64,000 nt of DNA from Brevundimonas sp. SH203 (GCF_002157625.1 NZ_BDMM01000006.1:1-64000); one strand, 5' to 3'; positions 1 through 9,588 are shown, numbered from the stretch's first letter. A program made the numbers and translations. Notes: generated from the letters alone by a model not told the origin.

Positions 1-103
1 GATCGCCCTGGACGGCAAGGGCGAGACCAACCTGGCCAAGCCCACCGCCGACGGCGTGCGTGAACCGCTCAACCGCCGCGCGACCATCGACATCAACTTC
101 TAA
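1..103 (+). CDS. OmpA-like domain protein, C-terminal end only (partial)
   Basis: Only the last 34 codons lie in the window, in the frame starting at base 2 and ending with TAA. The readable end contains TADGVREPLNRRATI, which matches the closing strand of the OmpA C-terminal (peptidoglycan-binding) domain, where an NRR followed by a hydrophobic strand is typical. In this family the domain sits in the periplasm and ties the outer membrane to peptidoglycan. The rest of the protein (barrel, lipoprotein or other) is outside the window, so its full identity is open. Confidence 0.75.
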   Translation, partial: IALDGKGETNLAKPTADGVREPLNRRATIDINF

Positions 104-401
104 GTCCCCAAGGCCGGCCGGTCTGGACACCCGGATCGGCCGGCCAAAGGATCGATGAAGATGTCGATTTCGATACCGGAAGCCGTCGTCGCCTCATGGG
201 CGATGGCGGCTTTCGTGCCATTAAGTCACAGCCGCCGACCCATTTCGGGAAACGTCGCCTTGATCGATGTTTCCTGTTGATCGCGCGGAACCGGCGCGAC
301 ACAAGGCAAGGAATGACCGCTTTGTTTGAACGTCCTGATTGCGCCTTCCGCGCCAAAGCGGCGCCGGGCAAGGCGGGAGTGTTCGAGGGCGGGCGAGCGA
401 G
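104..401. other. Intergenic region with GC-rich hairpin
   Basis: About 300 bp without a convincing gene. Just after the OmpA-like stop there is a long inverted repeat, arms GGCCGGCCG (112-120) and CGGCCGGCC (137-145). It could end transcription, but no T-run follows, so it is not called as a classical terminator. A 69-codon open frame at 196-405 has no recognisable features. A TTG start at 339 for the downstream capsule gene was considered and set aside in favour of the ATG at 402. Confidence 0.4.
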
Positions 402-1760
402 ATGACCGACCTCAGATCGTCTTCCCGAATGCTGTCGGCGCGCCGTCGTCGTCGTTACCGCCTGCGTGCGGATACGGCGCAGCGCGAGGCCGTCTTGCGC
501 GCAAGATCGGTTCAGTCGGGCGTCTCCGCCACCATCTCTGCCTTTCCGTCGCCGACAGCCCGTCTCCGCAGCGGTCTCAAAGGTCGTCGTTTTCTGATCG
601 TCTCGGCGCCCTTCGGGGCCTTCGGCATGGCGCTGGCCAGCGTGCTGGAAGGGCAGGGCGCCAGCGTCAATCGCATGATCTTCAACGCCGGCGATGCGAT
701 GAACTGGCGTCGCGCGGGCGGCGTCCGTTTCAAGGACACGGCGCAGGCCTGGGCCGATGGGATCGCCGATCTGGACGCCTACAGCGACATCGTCGTCTTT
801 GGCGAGGCCGGCCCCTACAATCGCGCCGTCCTGGCGGCGGCCGATGTCTTGTCCGCCCGCATCTGGGTGTTGGAAAACGGTTATTTCCGTCCCGACTGGA
901 TCACGGTGGAGCGGAACGGCGTCAACGGCTCCAGCGCCCTGCCGCGTTTCCGCGACGGCTATCCCGAGCCCGCGCCGCATCTGCCCGAGCCGCATCAGGT
1001 CGGCAAGATCCTGCCCCACCATGTCGCCAACATCAGCGCCTATCATACGGCTCAGATCTTGGGCGGCGCGCTGTTCCCCAACTACGCCGCCCCCTATGTC
1101 TTTTCCCCGCTGAAACAGTGCGCGGGTCATATCCGACGCTATGTCAGCCTGGCCTTCCGTCGCCCCGAAAACTGCGACGCCGATCTCATCAGGGCGAAGG
1201 GCGACTTCTTCATCGCCTGTCTTCAGCGCGAGGGCGACGCCCAGCTGCTGCGCTATTCGCGCTATGCCGACAACACCGCCTTCCTGACGGCGGTGATCAA
1301 GAGCTTCGCGGAACGGGCGCCCGCCGCCAGCCGGCTGGTGGTCAAGAACCATCCCCTCGATCCCGGCATCATCGACCTGCGCAAGGTGACGCGGCGCCTG
1401 GCCCGCGAGCATGGGCTGGACGGACGCATCGACTTCATCGACGGCGGCAATCTGGCGGCCCTGTGCCGGGCGTCGCGGGGCATGGTGGTCAACAACTCCA
1501 GCGCCGCCCTGTCGGCCCTGGGCTTCCACACGCCGGTCAAGGTGCTGGGCGACGCCTTCTTCGATTTCGAGGGGCTCACCGACCAGAAATCCATCGACGA
1601 TTTCTGGTCCGCGCCGCAGGCGCCGGACACGGCCCTGTTCACCCGCTTCCGCGCCCATGTGATCGCCCAGAGCCAGGTCAACGGCAATTTCCACGAGCCC
1701 CACGCCATCCTGCCCACGGCGCGCGGCGTCGCCGACGTTTTCGAGCGCGCCGGCCTCTAG
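402..1760 (+). CDS. Capsular polysaccharide biosynthesis/export protein, KpsS-like
   Basis: A 452-aa cytosolic protein resembling the Capsule_synth family (KpsS/LipB), whose members add the Kdo linker to lipid acceptors of exported capsules. Supporting features are the N-terminal strand FLIVSAPFGAFGMAL, the KNHPLD motif near residue 314 and the VNNSSAALSALGF...PVKVLGDAFFDFEGLT block near residues 361-390, both typical of the family. The start is placed at ATG 402 (MTDLRSSS). A TTG-initiated extension of 21 residues is possible but is low-complexity and unlike the family. No other capsule gene is adjacent, so it may act on a polysaccharide encoded elsewhere. Next comes a TonB receptor, without evidence of co-transcription. 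Confidence 0.75.
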   Translation: MTDLRSSSRMLSARRRRRYRLRADTAQREAVLRARSVQSGVSATISAFPSPTARLRSGLKGRRFLIVSAPFGAFGMALASVLEGQGASVNRMIFNAGDAMNWRRAGGVRFKDTAQAWADGIADLDAYSDIVVFGEAGPYNRAVLAAADVLSARIWVLENGYFRPDWITVERNGVNGSSALPRFRDGYPEPAPHLPEPHQVGKILPHHVANISAYHTAQILGGALFPNYAAPYVFSPLKQCAGHIRRYVSLAFRRPENCDADLIRAKGDFFIACLQREGDAQLLRYSRYADNTAFLTAVIKSFAERAPAASRLVVKNHPLDPGIIDLRKVTRRLAREHGLDGRIDFIDGGNLAALCRASRGMVVNNSSAALSALGFHTPVKVLGDAFFDFEGLTDQKSIDDFWSAPQAPDTALFTRFRAHVIAQSQVNGNFHEPHAILPTARGVADVFERAGL

Positions 1761-1940
1761 AGATTTCTCCTGCCGATCGGCGGGGTGTGTCGCGCGCGCC
1801 ACCCTCGGCCGCTGTCATATTGCTGTTACATAACTGTCGTCCCAAGGTCGGAGATGGGTCCTAGAGGGGGCTGGATTGCGACAAGCGATGCACGCCTGTC
1901 GTCTTGGCCCTATGCCGTCGTCCATCTGGGGATAGATGTA

Positions 1941-4391
1941 ATGAACACTCGTAAAAGCCTGATCTGGGCGACCACCGCCCTCGTCGGCTCGCTCGCCTTC
2001 GCCAGCGCCGCCGCCGCGCAATCGACCGGCACGACCGCTGTCGAAGTTGAAGAAGTCGTTGTCTCGGGACAACGCGGTCCCCGCAACATCGACGGCGCCA
2101 TTGTGGCTGAAACCGTCGGCAAGTCGCGTTCGACGGTCACGCAGGAGTTCATCGAGGCCCAGGCCGCCGGTCAGACGATCAACGAAGTTCTGAACCTGGT
2201 TCCCGGCATGAGCTTCACCAACAACGACGCCTATGGCTCGTCGGGCGGCAACATCCGCCTGCATGGTTTTGACGGCCCTCGCATCTCGCAGACCTTCGAC
2301 GGCATGCCGCTGAACGACTCGGGTAACTATTCGCTGTATTCGAACCAGCAGCTGGACAGCGAACTGATCGGCTCGGCTTCGGTCAACACCGGCACGACCG
2401 ACGTTGACTCCCCGACGGCCTCGGCTTCGGGCGGCACCATCAACATGTCCTCGATCCCTGTTCCGACCGAGTTCGGCGGCCGCATCAAGGGTTCGCTGGG
2501 CGACAGCGACTATCGTCGGGTCTTCGCTCAACTGAATACGGGCGAAGTCGGTCCCTTCGGCACCCGCGCCTGGCTGGCCTATTCGGACCAGTCGTATGAC
2601 AAGTACAAGGGTCGGGGCGACCTGAACAAGACACAGTACAACTTCAAGATTTTCCAGCCGATCCGCGACAACGGCGACTTCGTCTCGCTGGCCGGTCACT
2701 GGAACCGCAACCGCAACAACAACTATGCGGACCTGCAACTGCAACGCAACGCTGACGGTTCGGCCAGCCTGGCCAATGGCGTGACCTGGAACAGCGACTT
2801 CGACACCAACTACACGGCTCCGACCTACCGCAACGGCCAAGCCGATGTCGACGGCAACAGCAACCGTTTCTGGGCTCTGCGTCAGAACCCCTCGGATACG
2901 GGCAACCTCCGCGCCCAGTCGCGCTTCACCCTGCGCGACAACCTGATCTTCACCTTCGATCCGTCGTTCCAGTACACCCTGGCGACCGGTGGGTCGGGTC
3001 AGTTCGTCCTGTCTGAAACCGATCGTATGATCCGCGGCTCCAAGACCACGGGCGGCGTTGACCTGAACGGTGACGGCGACACGCTGGACAACGTCCGCAT
3101 TCACTCAACCAATGTGACGCATACTCAGCGTTACGGCATCAGCTCTTCGCTGATCTGGAAACTGTCGGATACGCAGACAATCCGCGCCGCCTACACCCTG
3201 GACGACGCCCGTCACCGTCAGACCGGCCTCTATGGTCGGATCGACTTCTCGAATCCGACTGAGCCGCGCTTCTTCGATCCGTTCGCCGGCTTGCGTGACG
3301 ACGATCATCGCATCGTCAACCTGGATGGTTATGAACTGCGTGCCCGTGACCGTCTGTCCTACGCCATCCTGAATCAGTTCGCGGTCGAATACGCCGGTCG
3401 CTTCCTCGACGATGCGCTGCGCGTCAACGTCGGCCTGCGCGTGCCCTACTTCAAGCGCGAGATGAACCAGAACTGCTATTCGCAGTCCAAGAGCAGCTCG
3501 GTTGTCTGCACGACTGAAACTGCAGTCAAGCAAACGGACGGCACCTACAAGGTCGGCACGCGCTCGCAGAGCTACATTGCGCCGTATTCGCGTGACGTGA
3601 AGTTCGATGACGTCTTGCCGAACGTGAACGTCAGCTGGAACTTCTCGGGCCCGCATTCGGTCTATGCTTCGTTCGCTCAGTCGCTGACCCTGCCGCGTAC
3701 AGACAACCTGTACACCGTCTTCTTCGACGCGAAGGGCGAAATCACCTCGCCCATCACGGCGCCGGAAAAGACCACCACCTACGACCTGGGCTACCGTTAT
3801 CAAACGGGCGCCCTGATCGCTTCGGCCAACGTCTGGTACACCCAGTTCCAGAACCGCATCGTGTCGCGCTACGATCAGGATCTGGGCGTTTCGTTCGACT
3901 CGAACGTCGGCGATGTGAAGCTGTACGGCTTCGACTCGCAGGTCGGCTGGTCGCCGATGGAAGGTCTGTCGCTGTACGCCACGGCTTCGTACACGGACTC
4001 GGAAATCGCCAACGACTATCTGGACGGCACGAACCTGATCAAGACGGGCGGCAAGTCGCTGACCGAGACGCCGGATTGGACCTTCGGTGGTCGCATCCAG
4101 TATGAAACCGGCCCGCTGCAACTGGGCGCTCAGGTCAAGTACACCGGCGAGCGTTGGGTGACTGACGTCAACGATCTGTACACGGACGCCTACACCGTCG
4201 TTAACGCCGACGCCAAGTTCGACCTTGGCTACTTCGGGTACAAGCACTCCAGCCTTGCGCTGCGTGTCGTGAACCTGTTCGACGAGAAGTACTTCGGTTC
4301 GATCTCCGGTGCGACGGATTCGTCCAAGTCCACCTATGCCTACCGTGGCGCCCCCCGCACCATCCAGGCGACCGTCACCTACGCCTTCTGA
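1941..4391 (+). CDS. TonB-dependent outer-membrane receptor
   Basis: 816 aa. The start is ATG 1941 (MNTRKSLIWATTALVG...), giving a classical Sec signal peptide of about 27 residues ending in AAAA-Q. A TonB-box-like stretch VEEVVVSG follows, then a plug domain (about residues 45-170, with LNLVPGMSFTNND and IRLHGFDGPR) and a 22-stranded-type barrel ending in the terminal aromatic VTYAF. Such receptors import ligands (siderophores, sugars, vitamins) across the outer membrane using TonB energy. The ligand cannot be read from the sequence. Codon choice favours cgt, ggt and aac more than the neighbours, suggesting high expression. A terminator follows at once. Confidence 0.93.
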   Translation: MNTRKSLIWATTALVGSLAFASAAAAQSTGTTAVEVEEVVVSGQRGPRNIDGAIVAETVGKSRSTVTQEFIEAQAAGQTINEVLNLVPGMSFTNNDAYGSSGGNIRLHGFDGPRISQTFDGMPLNDSGNYSLYSNQQLDSELIGSASVNTGTTDVDSPTASASGGTINMSSIPVPTEFGGRIKGSLGDSDYRRVFAQLNTGEVGPFGTRAWLAYSDQSYDKYKGRGDLNKTQYNFKIFQPIRDNGDFVSLAGHWNRNRNNNYADLQLQRNADGSASLANGVTWNSDFDTNYTAPTYRNGQADVDGNSNRFWALRQNPSDTGNLRAQSRFTLRDNLIFTFDPSFQYTLATGGSGQFVLSETDRMIRGSKTTGGVDLNGDGDTLDNVRIHSTNVTHTQRYGISSSLIWKLSDTQTIRAAYTLDDARHRQTGLYGRIDFSNPTEPRFFDPFAGLRDDDHRIVNLDGYELRARDRLSYAILNQFAVEYAGRFLDDALRVNVGLRVPYFKREMNQNCYSQSKSSSVVCTTETAVKQTDGTYKVGTRSQSYIAPYSRDVKFDDVLPNVNVSWNFSGPHSVYASFAQSLTLPRTDNLYTVFFDAKGEITSPITAPEKTTTYDLGYRYQTGALIASANVWYTQFQNRIVSRYDQDLGVSFDSNVGDVKLYGFDSQVGWSPMEGLSLYATASYTDSEIANDYLDGTNLIKTGGKSLTETPDWTFGGRIQYETGPLQLGAQVKYTGERWVTDVNDLYTDAYTVVNADAKFDLGYFGYKHSSLALRVVNLFDEKYFGSISGATDSSKSTYAYRGAPRTIQATVTYAF

Positions 4392-4417
4392 TCGCGTAGC
4401 CGTTCAAGACGCTGAAA

Positions 4418-4446
4418 GGGCGGTCCGTTCGCGGGCCGCCTTTTTT
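4418..4446 (+). terminator. Rho-independent terminator after the TonB receptor
   Basis: A GGCGGTCC / GGGCCGCC stem with a short loop, directly followed by TTTTTTG. It lies 27 bp after the receptor stop codon and reads in the + direction. Confidence 0.85.
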
Positions 4447-4542
4447 GTTTGTCCGGGGCGCGGCGTTGAAGTCGGCGGGGGTTGGGGCCATATGGCGCGG
4501 TCCGGCGGTTTGACCGGGTTTCGCCCCAGTGAGGACGTCTGA

Positions 4543-5571
<1,029 letters not shown>

Positions 5572-6003
5572 GTGATGAGTGCTAGTGAGCAAGGGGTGAG
5601 CGAGGTCGCGCTCCGCAGTCACCGGGATCTGAAGGTCTGGCAAATCGCGCTGGATATGACCGAGACGCTCTATCGGACGACGGCGGACTGGCCCAAGTCG
5701 GAGCAGTACGGTCTGGTCAGCCAGGTGCGGCGGGCGGCCGTGTCTGTTCCTGCGAATATCGCAGAAGGGGCGGGCCGCAGGACATCGGGAGAATTCGCGC
5801 ATTTCATAGGGATCGCGCGGGGCTCGTTGGCGGAGCTGGAAACCCTGCTGATCATTGCGCGTCGTCTTGGCTACATCGAAGAGCCGTCGTTCCGTGCCAT
5901 AATGGATGACCTATTCGAGTTGGGCCGGATGACCACCGGCCTTCTGAAATCTCTGAGCGAGCGTCGCTGATCGGCTCACCCCTTGCTCACTCGCACTATT
6001 CAC
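5572..6003. mobile_element. IVS-type cassette flanked by 30-bp inverted repeats
   Basis: A 432-bp block between aguA and aguB. The left end (5572-5601) and right end (5974-6003) are inverted copies of each other. The inner 24 bases match at 23 positions (arm core GTGAGCAAGGGGTGAGC); the outer 6 are weaker. The block contains one gene, a four-helix-bundle IVS protein, whose start codon lies inside the left arm. Intervening sequences in 23S rRNA are known to be bounded by inverted repeats and to encode this protein family; here the cassette sits in a protein operon. Whether it moves is inference, since no clean target duplication is visible. Confidence 0.6.
5575..5970 (+). CDS. Four-helix-bundle protein (23S rRNA-intervening-sequence family)
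   Basis: 131 aa, rich in helix. It shows the hallmark pattern of the IVS/S23 family (TIGR02436): LKVWQIALDMTETLY near the start, then SQVRRAAVSVPANIAEGAGR in the middle (conserved R-A-S/V-x-S-x-P-x-N-I-A-E-G), then a helical half with LAELETLLIIARRLGYI. Members form pentameric bundles and bind nucleic acid. The family includes the bAvd accessory protein of diversity-generating retroelements, but no reverse transcriptase is present here. The start is ATG 5575; a GTG immediately upstream is also possible. It lies inside the inverted-repeat cassette separating aguA from aguB. Confidence 0.85.
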   Translation: MSASEQGVSEVALRSHRDLKVWQIALDMTETLYRTTADWPKSEQYGLVSQVRRAAVSVPANIAEGAGRRTSGEFAHFIGIARGSLAELETLLIIARRLGYIEEPSFRAIMDDLFELGRMTTGLLKSLSERR

Positions 6004-6015
6004 CCGGAGCCCCGC

Positions 6016-6879
6016 ATGACCCGCACAATTACCGTCGCCGGCATCCAGACCTCGTATGGCGAGGACCTGCAGGCCAATATCGACAAGACCATCGGCTTCG
6101 TGCGCGAGGCGGCGGGGCGGGGGGCGCAGGTGATCCTGCCGTCGGAGCTGTTTCAGGGGCCGTATTTCTGCGTGTCGCAGGAGGAGCATTGGTTCAGCCA
6201 CGCCTATGAATGGCGCGAGCATCCGTGCGTGACGGCGATGTCCGAGGTGGCGAAAGAGCTGGGCGTGGCCATTCCGGTGTCCATCTTCGAGAAAGACGGA
6301 CCGCAATATTACAACTCGTTGGTCATGCTGGACGCGGACGGCGAGGCGCTGGGTGTCTATAGGAAGAGCCATATCCCCGACGGCCCCGGCTATCAGGAGA
6401 AATACTATTTTCGGCCGGGCGACACCGGCTTCAAGGTCTGGAAGACCCGGTTCGGCAAGGTCGGGGTCGGCATCTGCTGGGACCAGTGGTTCCCGGAATG
6501 CGCGCGGGCGATGATGCTGATGGGCGCCGACGTCCTGATGTATCCGACCGCCATCGGCACCGAGCCGCACGACGCGACGCTGCACACCGCTCAGCCGTGG
6601 TGCCGCGCCATGCAGGGCCATGCGGTGTCCAACGCCGTGCCGGTGGTCGGCGCCAACCGGATCGGGCATGAGCGCGTGACCGAGGTCGGCCAGACCTTCT
6701 ACGGCCATTCCTTCATCGCCGACCAGCAGGGCGAACTGGTCCAGCAATTGGGCGCAGAGGAGGAGGGTGTGCTGGTCCACGGCTTCGACCTGGACGAGTT
6801 GGACAAATACCGCGCGGCCTGGGGTTTCTTCCGCGATCGGCGGACGGATCTGTATGGGGCGCTGACGGGCGGGAAATAG
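6016..6879 (+). CDS. aguB: N-carbamoylputrescine amidase
   Basis: 287 aa, nitrilase superfamily. It converts N-carbamoylputrescine to putrescine, CO2 and ammonia, completing the pathway begun by AguA. The catalytic triad is visible: Glu in LPSELFQGPYFC, Lys in YRKSHIPDGPGY, and Cys154 in GVGICWDQWFPE. The segment YQEKYYFRPGDTGFKVW is typical of AguB. The start is ATG 6016 (MTRTITVAG); a TTG frame 11 codons upstream runs into the cassette inverted repeat and is not used. Probably co-transcribed with aguA through the intervening cassette. A palindromic repeat follows 13 bp after the stop. Confidence 0.95.
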   Translation: MTRTITVAGIQTSYGEDLQANIDKTIGFVREAAGRGAQVILPSELFQGPYFCVSQEEHWFSHAYEWREHPCVTAMSEVAKELGVAIPVSIFEKDGPQYYNSLVMLDADGEALGVYRKSHIPDGPGYQEKYYFRPGDTGFKVWKTRFGKVGVGICWDQWFPECARAMMLMGADVLMYPTAIGTEPHDATLHTAQPWCRAMQGHAVSNAVPVVGANRIGHERVTEVGQTFYGHSFIADQQGELVQQLGAEEEGVLVHGFDLDELDKYRAAWGFFRDRRTDLYGALTGGK

Positions 6880-6892
6880 TCTTCCTGCCTTG

Positions 6893-6999
6893 CGTCATCC
6901 TCGGGCTTGACCCGAGGATCGGGCGCTGATCGGGCTGTGCGCTGTCCCAGGCGCAAGGCGGCGGAGGGCCCGGCCCTCGGGTCAAGCCCGAGGGTGACG
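6893..6999. repeat. Palindromic intergenic repeat, copy 1
   Basis: The left arm CGTCATCCTCGGGCTTGACC (from 6893) and the right arm GGTCAAGCCCGAGG (inside 6974-6999) are inverted, giving a long hairpin with about 50 bases between arms. It lies between convergent aguB and the hydrolase gene. The same arms recur at 7803-7933 and about 23455-23553. Confidence 0.8.
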
Positions 7000-7009
7000 G
7001 CGTTGTTAT

Positions 7010-7750
7010 CTAGCCCCGCATCGCCTCCACCGCCGCGACCAGCCGGTCGAGGTCGGCGGGCGAGGACAGGCGGTGGTCGCCGCCTTCGATCAGGTCCAGG
7101 CGCACGTCGCCGCCGGTCAGGCGTTCGACCAGTTCGACCTGATGACGCCAGGGCACCACATCGTCGGCGCGGCCCTGAAGGATGTGGACGGGGGCGGCGA
7201 TGTCGACGGCGTCTTCCAGCAGCAGCCAGTCCTTCGCCTCCTCGAACATCCGGCGGGTCAGGACGTATTCGCCCAAGCCCTCCTCGACGATCAGGGTCTC
7301 GCCCTCGCGCAGGATGGCCTGGCGTTCGTGATCGGCCAGACCGGGCCACATCAGCCGTTCGGTGAAGTCCTGGGCCGGATTGACCAGCACCAGCCCCCTG
7401 ATCCGATCCGGCCGCGCCAGGGTCGCCAGCAGCGACACCCAGCCGCCCATGGACGAGCCGACCGGAATCACCGGACCCGACAGGCTGTCGATCAGGGCGA
7501 CGGCGTCCTCTCGCCAGCGGCCGATGGTCGCCTGTCGCCAGTCGCCGGAGGAGCGGCCGTGGGCGAAATGGTCGTAGCGGACGAAGTTCCAGCCGCGTTC
7601 GCGCGCGGCGGCGTCCAGCGCCAGGGCCTTGGTCCCCTCCATGTCGGAACGGAAGCCGCCGACCCAGATCACGGTCGGGCCGTCGCCCTCGACACGTTTG
7701 AAGGCCAGGGTTTCGCCAGAGGGGCGGGGCAGGTGCTGGATGTCGGTCAT
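7010..7750 (-). CDS. Alpha/beta hydrolase
   Basis: 246 aa, cytosolic, standard alpha/beta-hydrolase fold. The nucleophile elbow is GSSMGG with Ser100. The acid is probably Asp in GRADDVVPW and the base is His in EGGDHRLSS. An oxyanion-type strand TVIWVGGF and YDHFAHGRS precede. The pattern is like ABHD10 or palmitoyl-thioesterase-type hydrolases common in alphaproteobacteria; the natural substrate is unknown. It stands alone on the minus strand between two palindromic repeats (6893-6999 and 7803-7933), which probably sit at both ends of its transcript. Confidence 0.85.
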   Translation of the reverse strand: MTDIQHLPRPSGETLAFKRVEGDGPTVIWVGGFRSDMEGTKALALDAAARERGWNFVRYDHFAHGRSSGDWRQATIGRWREDAVALIDSLSGPVIPVGSSMGGWVSLLATLARPDRIRGLVLVNPAQDFTERLMWPGLADHERQAILREGETLIVEEGLGEYVLTRRMFEEAKDWLLLEDAVDIAAPVHILQGRADDVVPWRHQVELVERLTGGDVRLDLIEGGDHRLSSPADLDRLVAAVEAMRG

Positions 7751-7802
7751 GGCGGTGTTGTGCCCCGACTTTCAGCCTGCGTCATCCAGATGTTCCCCTG
7801 TC

Positions 7803-7933
7803 CGTCATCCTCGGGCTTGACCCGAGGATCAGGCGTGACGCACACGGACGACTGAAGGCGGCCCAGGCCGTAACCCCCGTCGCGCACGTTCCGCGCGGCG
7901 CTGCCGATCCTCGGGTCAAGCCCGAGGATGACG
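7803..7933. repeat. Palindromic intergenic repeat, copy 2
   Basis: Left arm 7803-7830 and right arm 7906-7933 are inverted copies sharing the core CCTCGGGCTTGACCCGAGGAT, here written as two halves around a short palindrome. The right arm carries the ATG (7928) used by the next gene. The interior is about 75 bp and differs from copy 1. Confidence 0.8.
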
Positions 7934-8917
7934 GAGGAAGAATTGTCCGCACCCCCAAAGTCGCCCCAGGTCCTGTTCGTCACCTCCAACCGCATCGGCG
8001 ACTGCGTCATCTCGTCGGGCGTGATCCGCGAGATCGCGCGTCAGGTTCCGGGGGCCGAGATCACCGTGGCCTGCGGTCGGCCGCCCGCGCCCTTCTTCCG
8101 TTCGGCGCCCGGCGTGGTGCGGACGATCATCCTGGACAAGAAGAAGATGTCCGGCCACTGGCTCGATCTGTGGAAACAGGTCGTCGGCACGCGCTGGGAT
8201 CTGGTCATCGACATCCGGGGCTCGGCGCTCGGCTATCTGATTCCGGCGAAACGGCGCATCGTCTATAATCGGTCGTGGGAGACGGGCCTGCGAAAGGTCG
8301 AGATGGTGTCGCGCCTGATGGGATCGCCCGCGCCGCTGGACCCCGAAATCTTCCTGGACGACCGGGCGCGGGCCGAGGCCGCCGCCGTCATCGACCCGCA
8401 GCTGGCGGGGGGCGCCGGTCCCGGCCGGATCATTGCTTTGGCCCCCATCGCGCACCAGCCGGGCAAGAGCTGGCCCGCCGACCGCTGGGGCGCGCTGGTC
8501 GAGAAGCTGAAGGCCGAGCCGCGTTTTGACGGCTGGCGCTTCATGCCCGTGGGCGGGCCGGGCGACCGGCCGCCGGCGACGCCTGCGCTGGAAGCCGCCG
8601 GGCTGAGGGCGATCGACTTCGTGGGCAAGGGCGACATTCTGGCCTCCGCCGCCGCCATCGACCGGGCCGATCTGTTCGTGGGCAATGATTCGGGGCTGAT
8701 GCATGTCTCGGCGGCGCTGGGGCGGCCGACGCTGGGCCTGTTCGGCCCGACCGAATGGTGGCTTTACGGCCCGTGGGGGCCCCGGACGCGCACGGCGGCC
8801 TCTAACGAGACGCGGGGCCAGTTCGCGCCCATTGAGGACCTGAGCGTGGATCACGTGTTCGAGGCGGTGCTGGCGCTTCATGACGCCTATGTCGGCGAAA
8901 CGCCCGCCAACCCTTGA
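7928..8917 (+). CDS. Glycosyltransferase family 9 (heptosyltransferase-like)
   Basis: 329 aa with the ADP-heptose:LPS heptosyltransferase fold. The N-terminal Rossmann half begins VLFVTSNRIGDCVISSGV, the usual xRxGDxxxSxP-type opening. The C-terminal half has the donor-site signature FVGNDSGLMHVSAALGRPTLGLFGPT. It probably transfers a sugar to the lipopolysaccharide core at the inner membrane; donor and acceptor are not identifiable. The start at ATG 7928 lies within a palindromic repeat arm; a TTG at 7943-7945 is out of this frame, so 7928 is the best choice. Transcription would have to begin within or upstream of the repeat. Confidence 0.85.
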   Translation: MTEEELSAPPKSPQVLFVTSNRIGDCVISSGVIREIARQVPGAEITVACGRPPAPFFRSAPGVVRTIILDKKKMSGHWLDLWKQVVGTRWDLVIDIRGSALGYLIPAKRRIVYNRSWETGLRKVEMVSRLMGSPAPLDPEIFLDDRARAEAAAVIDPQLAGGAGPGRIIALAPIAHQPGKSWPADRWGALVEKLKAEPRFDGWRFMPVGGPGDRPPATPALEAAGLRAIDFVGKGDILASAAAIDRADLFVGNDSGLMHVSAALGRPTLGLFGPTEWWLYGPWGPRTRTAASNETRGQFAPIEDLSVDHVFEAVLALHDAYVGETPANP

Positions 8918-9030
8918 AAAACGGGGCTTCCAGCGTCATATTGCCGACCTTGAGGGGAACGTGGCGCTCGCCGCGCGTTTCTGCTCATCAAGACACACGC
9001 TTCATCTGACCACATAAGGAAACGACGCCC

Positions 9031-9564
9031 ATTCGCCGTCCCATGCAAGCGCCGCCCGTGAAAGACGGGCCGCGTATGAACCAGGATATCCGCGCCCCTC
9101 GCGTTCTGCTCATCGACCAGAACGGCGAAAAACAAGGCGTCATGCCCACCTCCGCCGCTCTGGAAGCCGCCGAGGAAGCCGGGATGGATCTGGTCGAGAT
9201 CGTCTCCACCTCCGAACCGCCGGTGGCCAAGATCCTCGATTACGGCAAGCACCGTTTCCAGGAGCAGAAGAAGAAGGCCGAGCAGCGCAAGCGCCAGAAG
9301 GTCGTCGAGCTGAAGGAAATCAAGCTCCGTCCGAACATCGACACCCACGACTATGAGGTGAAGGCCAAGGCCATGCACCGCTTCTTCGACGAGGGCGACA
9401 AGGTGAAGGTCACGCTGCGCTTCCGCGGTCGTGAAATGGCGCACCCCGAACTGGGCATGAAGCTGCTGAACAAGGTCCAGGCCGACTTCGACGAAGTCGC
9501 CAAGGTCGAGTTCGCGCCCAAGATGGAAGGCCGCCAGATGATCATGATCCTGGCCCCGCGCTGA
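9031..9564 (+). CDS. infC: Translation initiation factor IF-3, probable AUU start
   Basis: IF-3 binds the 30S subunit, checks initiator tRNA and start codon, and blocks premature 50S joining. The N-domain ([18 protein letters not shown]), charged linker ([11 protein letters not shown]) and C-domain ([22 protein letters not shown]..., ending MILAPR) are all present. The start is placed at ATT 9031, reading (M)[15 protein letters not shown] Shine-Dalgarno AAGGA (9016-9020) is 10 nt before ATT but 22 nt before the first ATG (9043), and alphaproteobacterial IF-3 proteins commonly begin RRP. An AUU start is the known device by which IF-3 represses its own translation. That gives 177 aa; 173 if ATG is used. 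A strong terminator follows, so it is separated from rpmI-rplT. Confidence 0.93.
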   Translation: MRRPMQAPPVKDGPRMNQDIRAPRVLLIDQNGEKQGVMPTSAALEAAEEAGMDLVEIVSTSEPPVAKILDYGKHRFQEQKKKAEQRKRQKVVELKEIKLRPNIDTHDYEVKAKAMHRFFDEGDKVKVTLRFRGREMAHPELGMKLLNKVQADFDEVAKVEFAPKMEGRQMIMILAPR

Positions 9565-9588
9565 TCGCGATCCCTCGCTGAAATCCAG

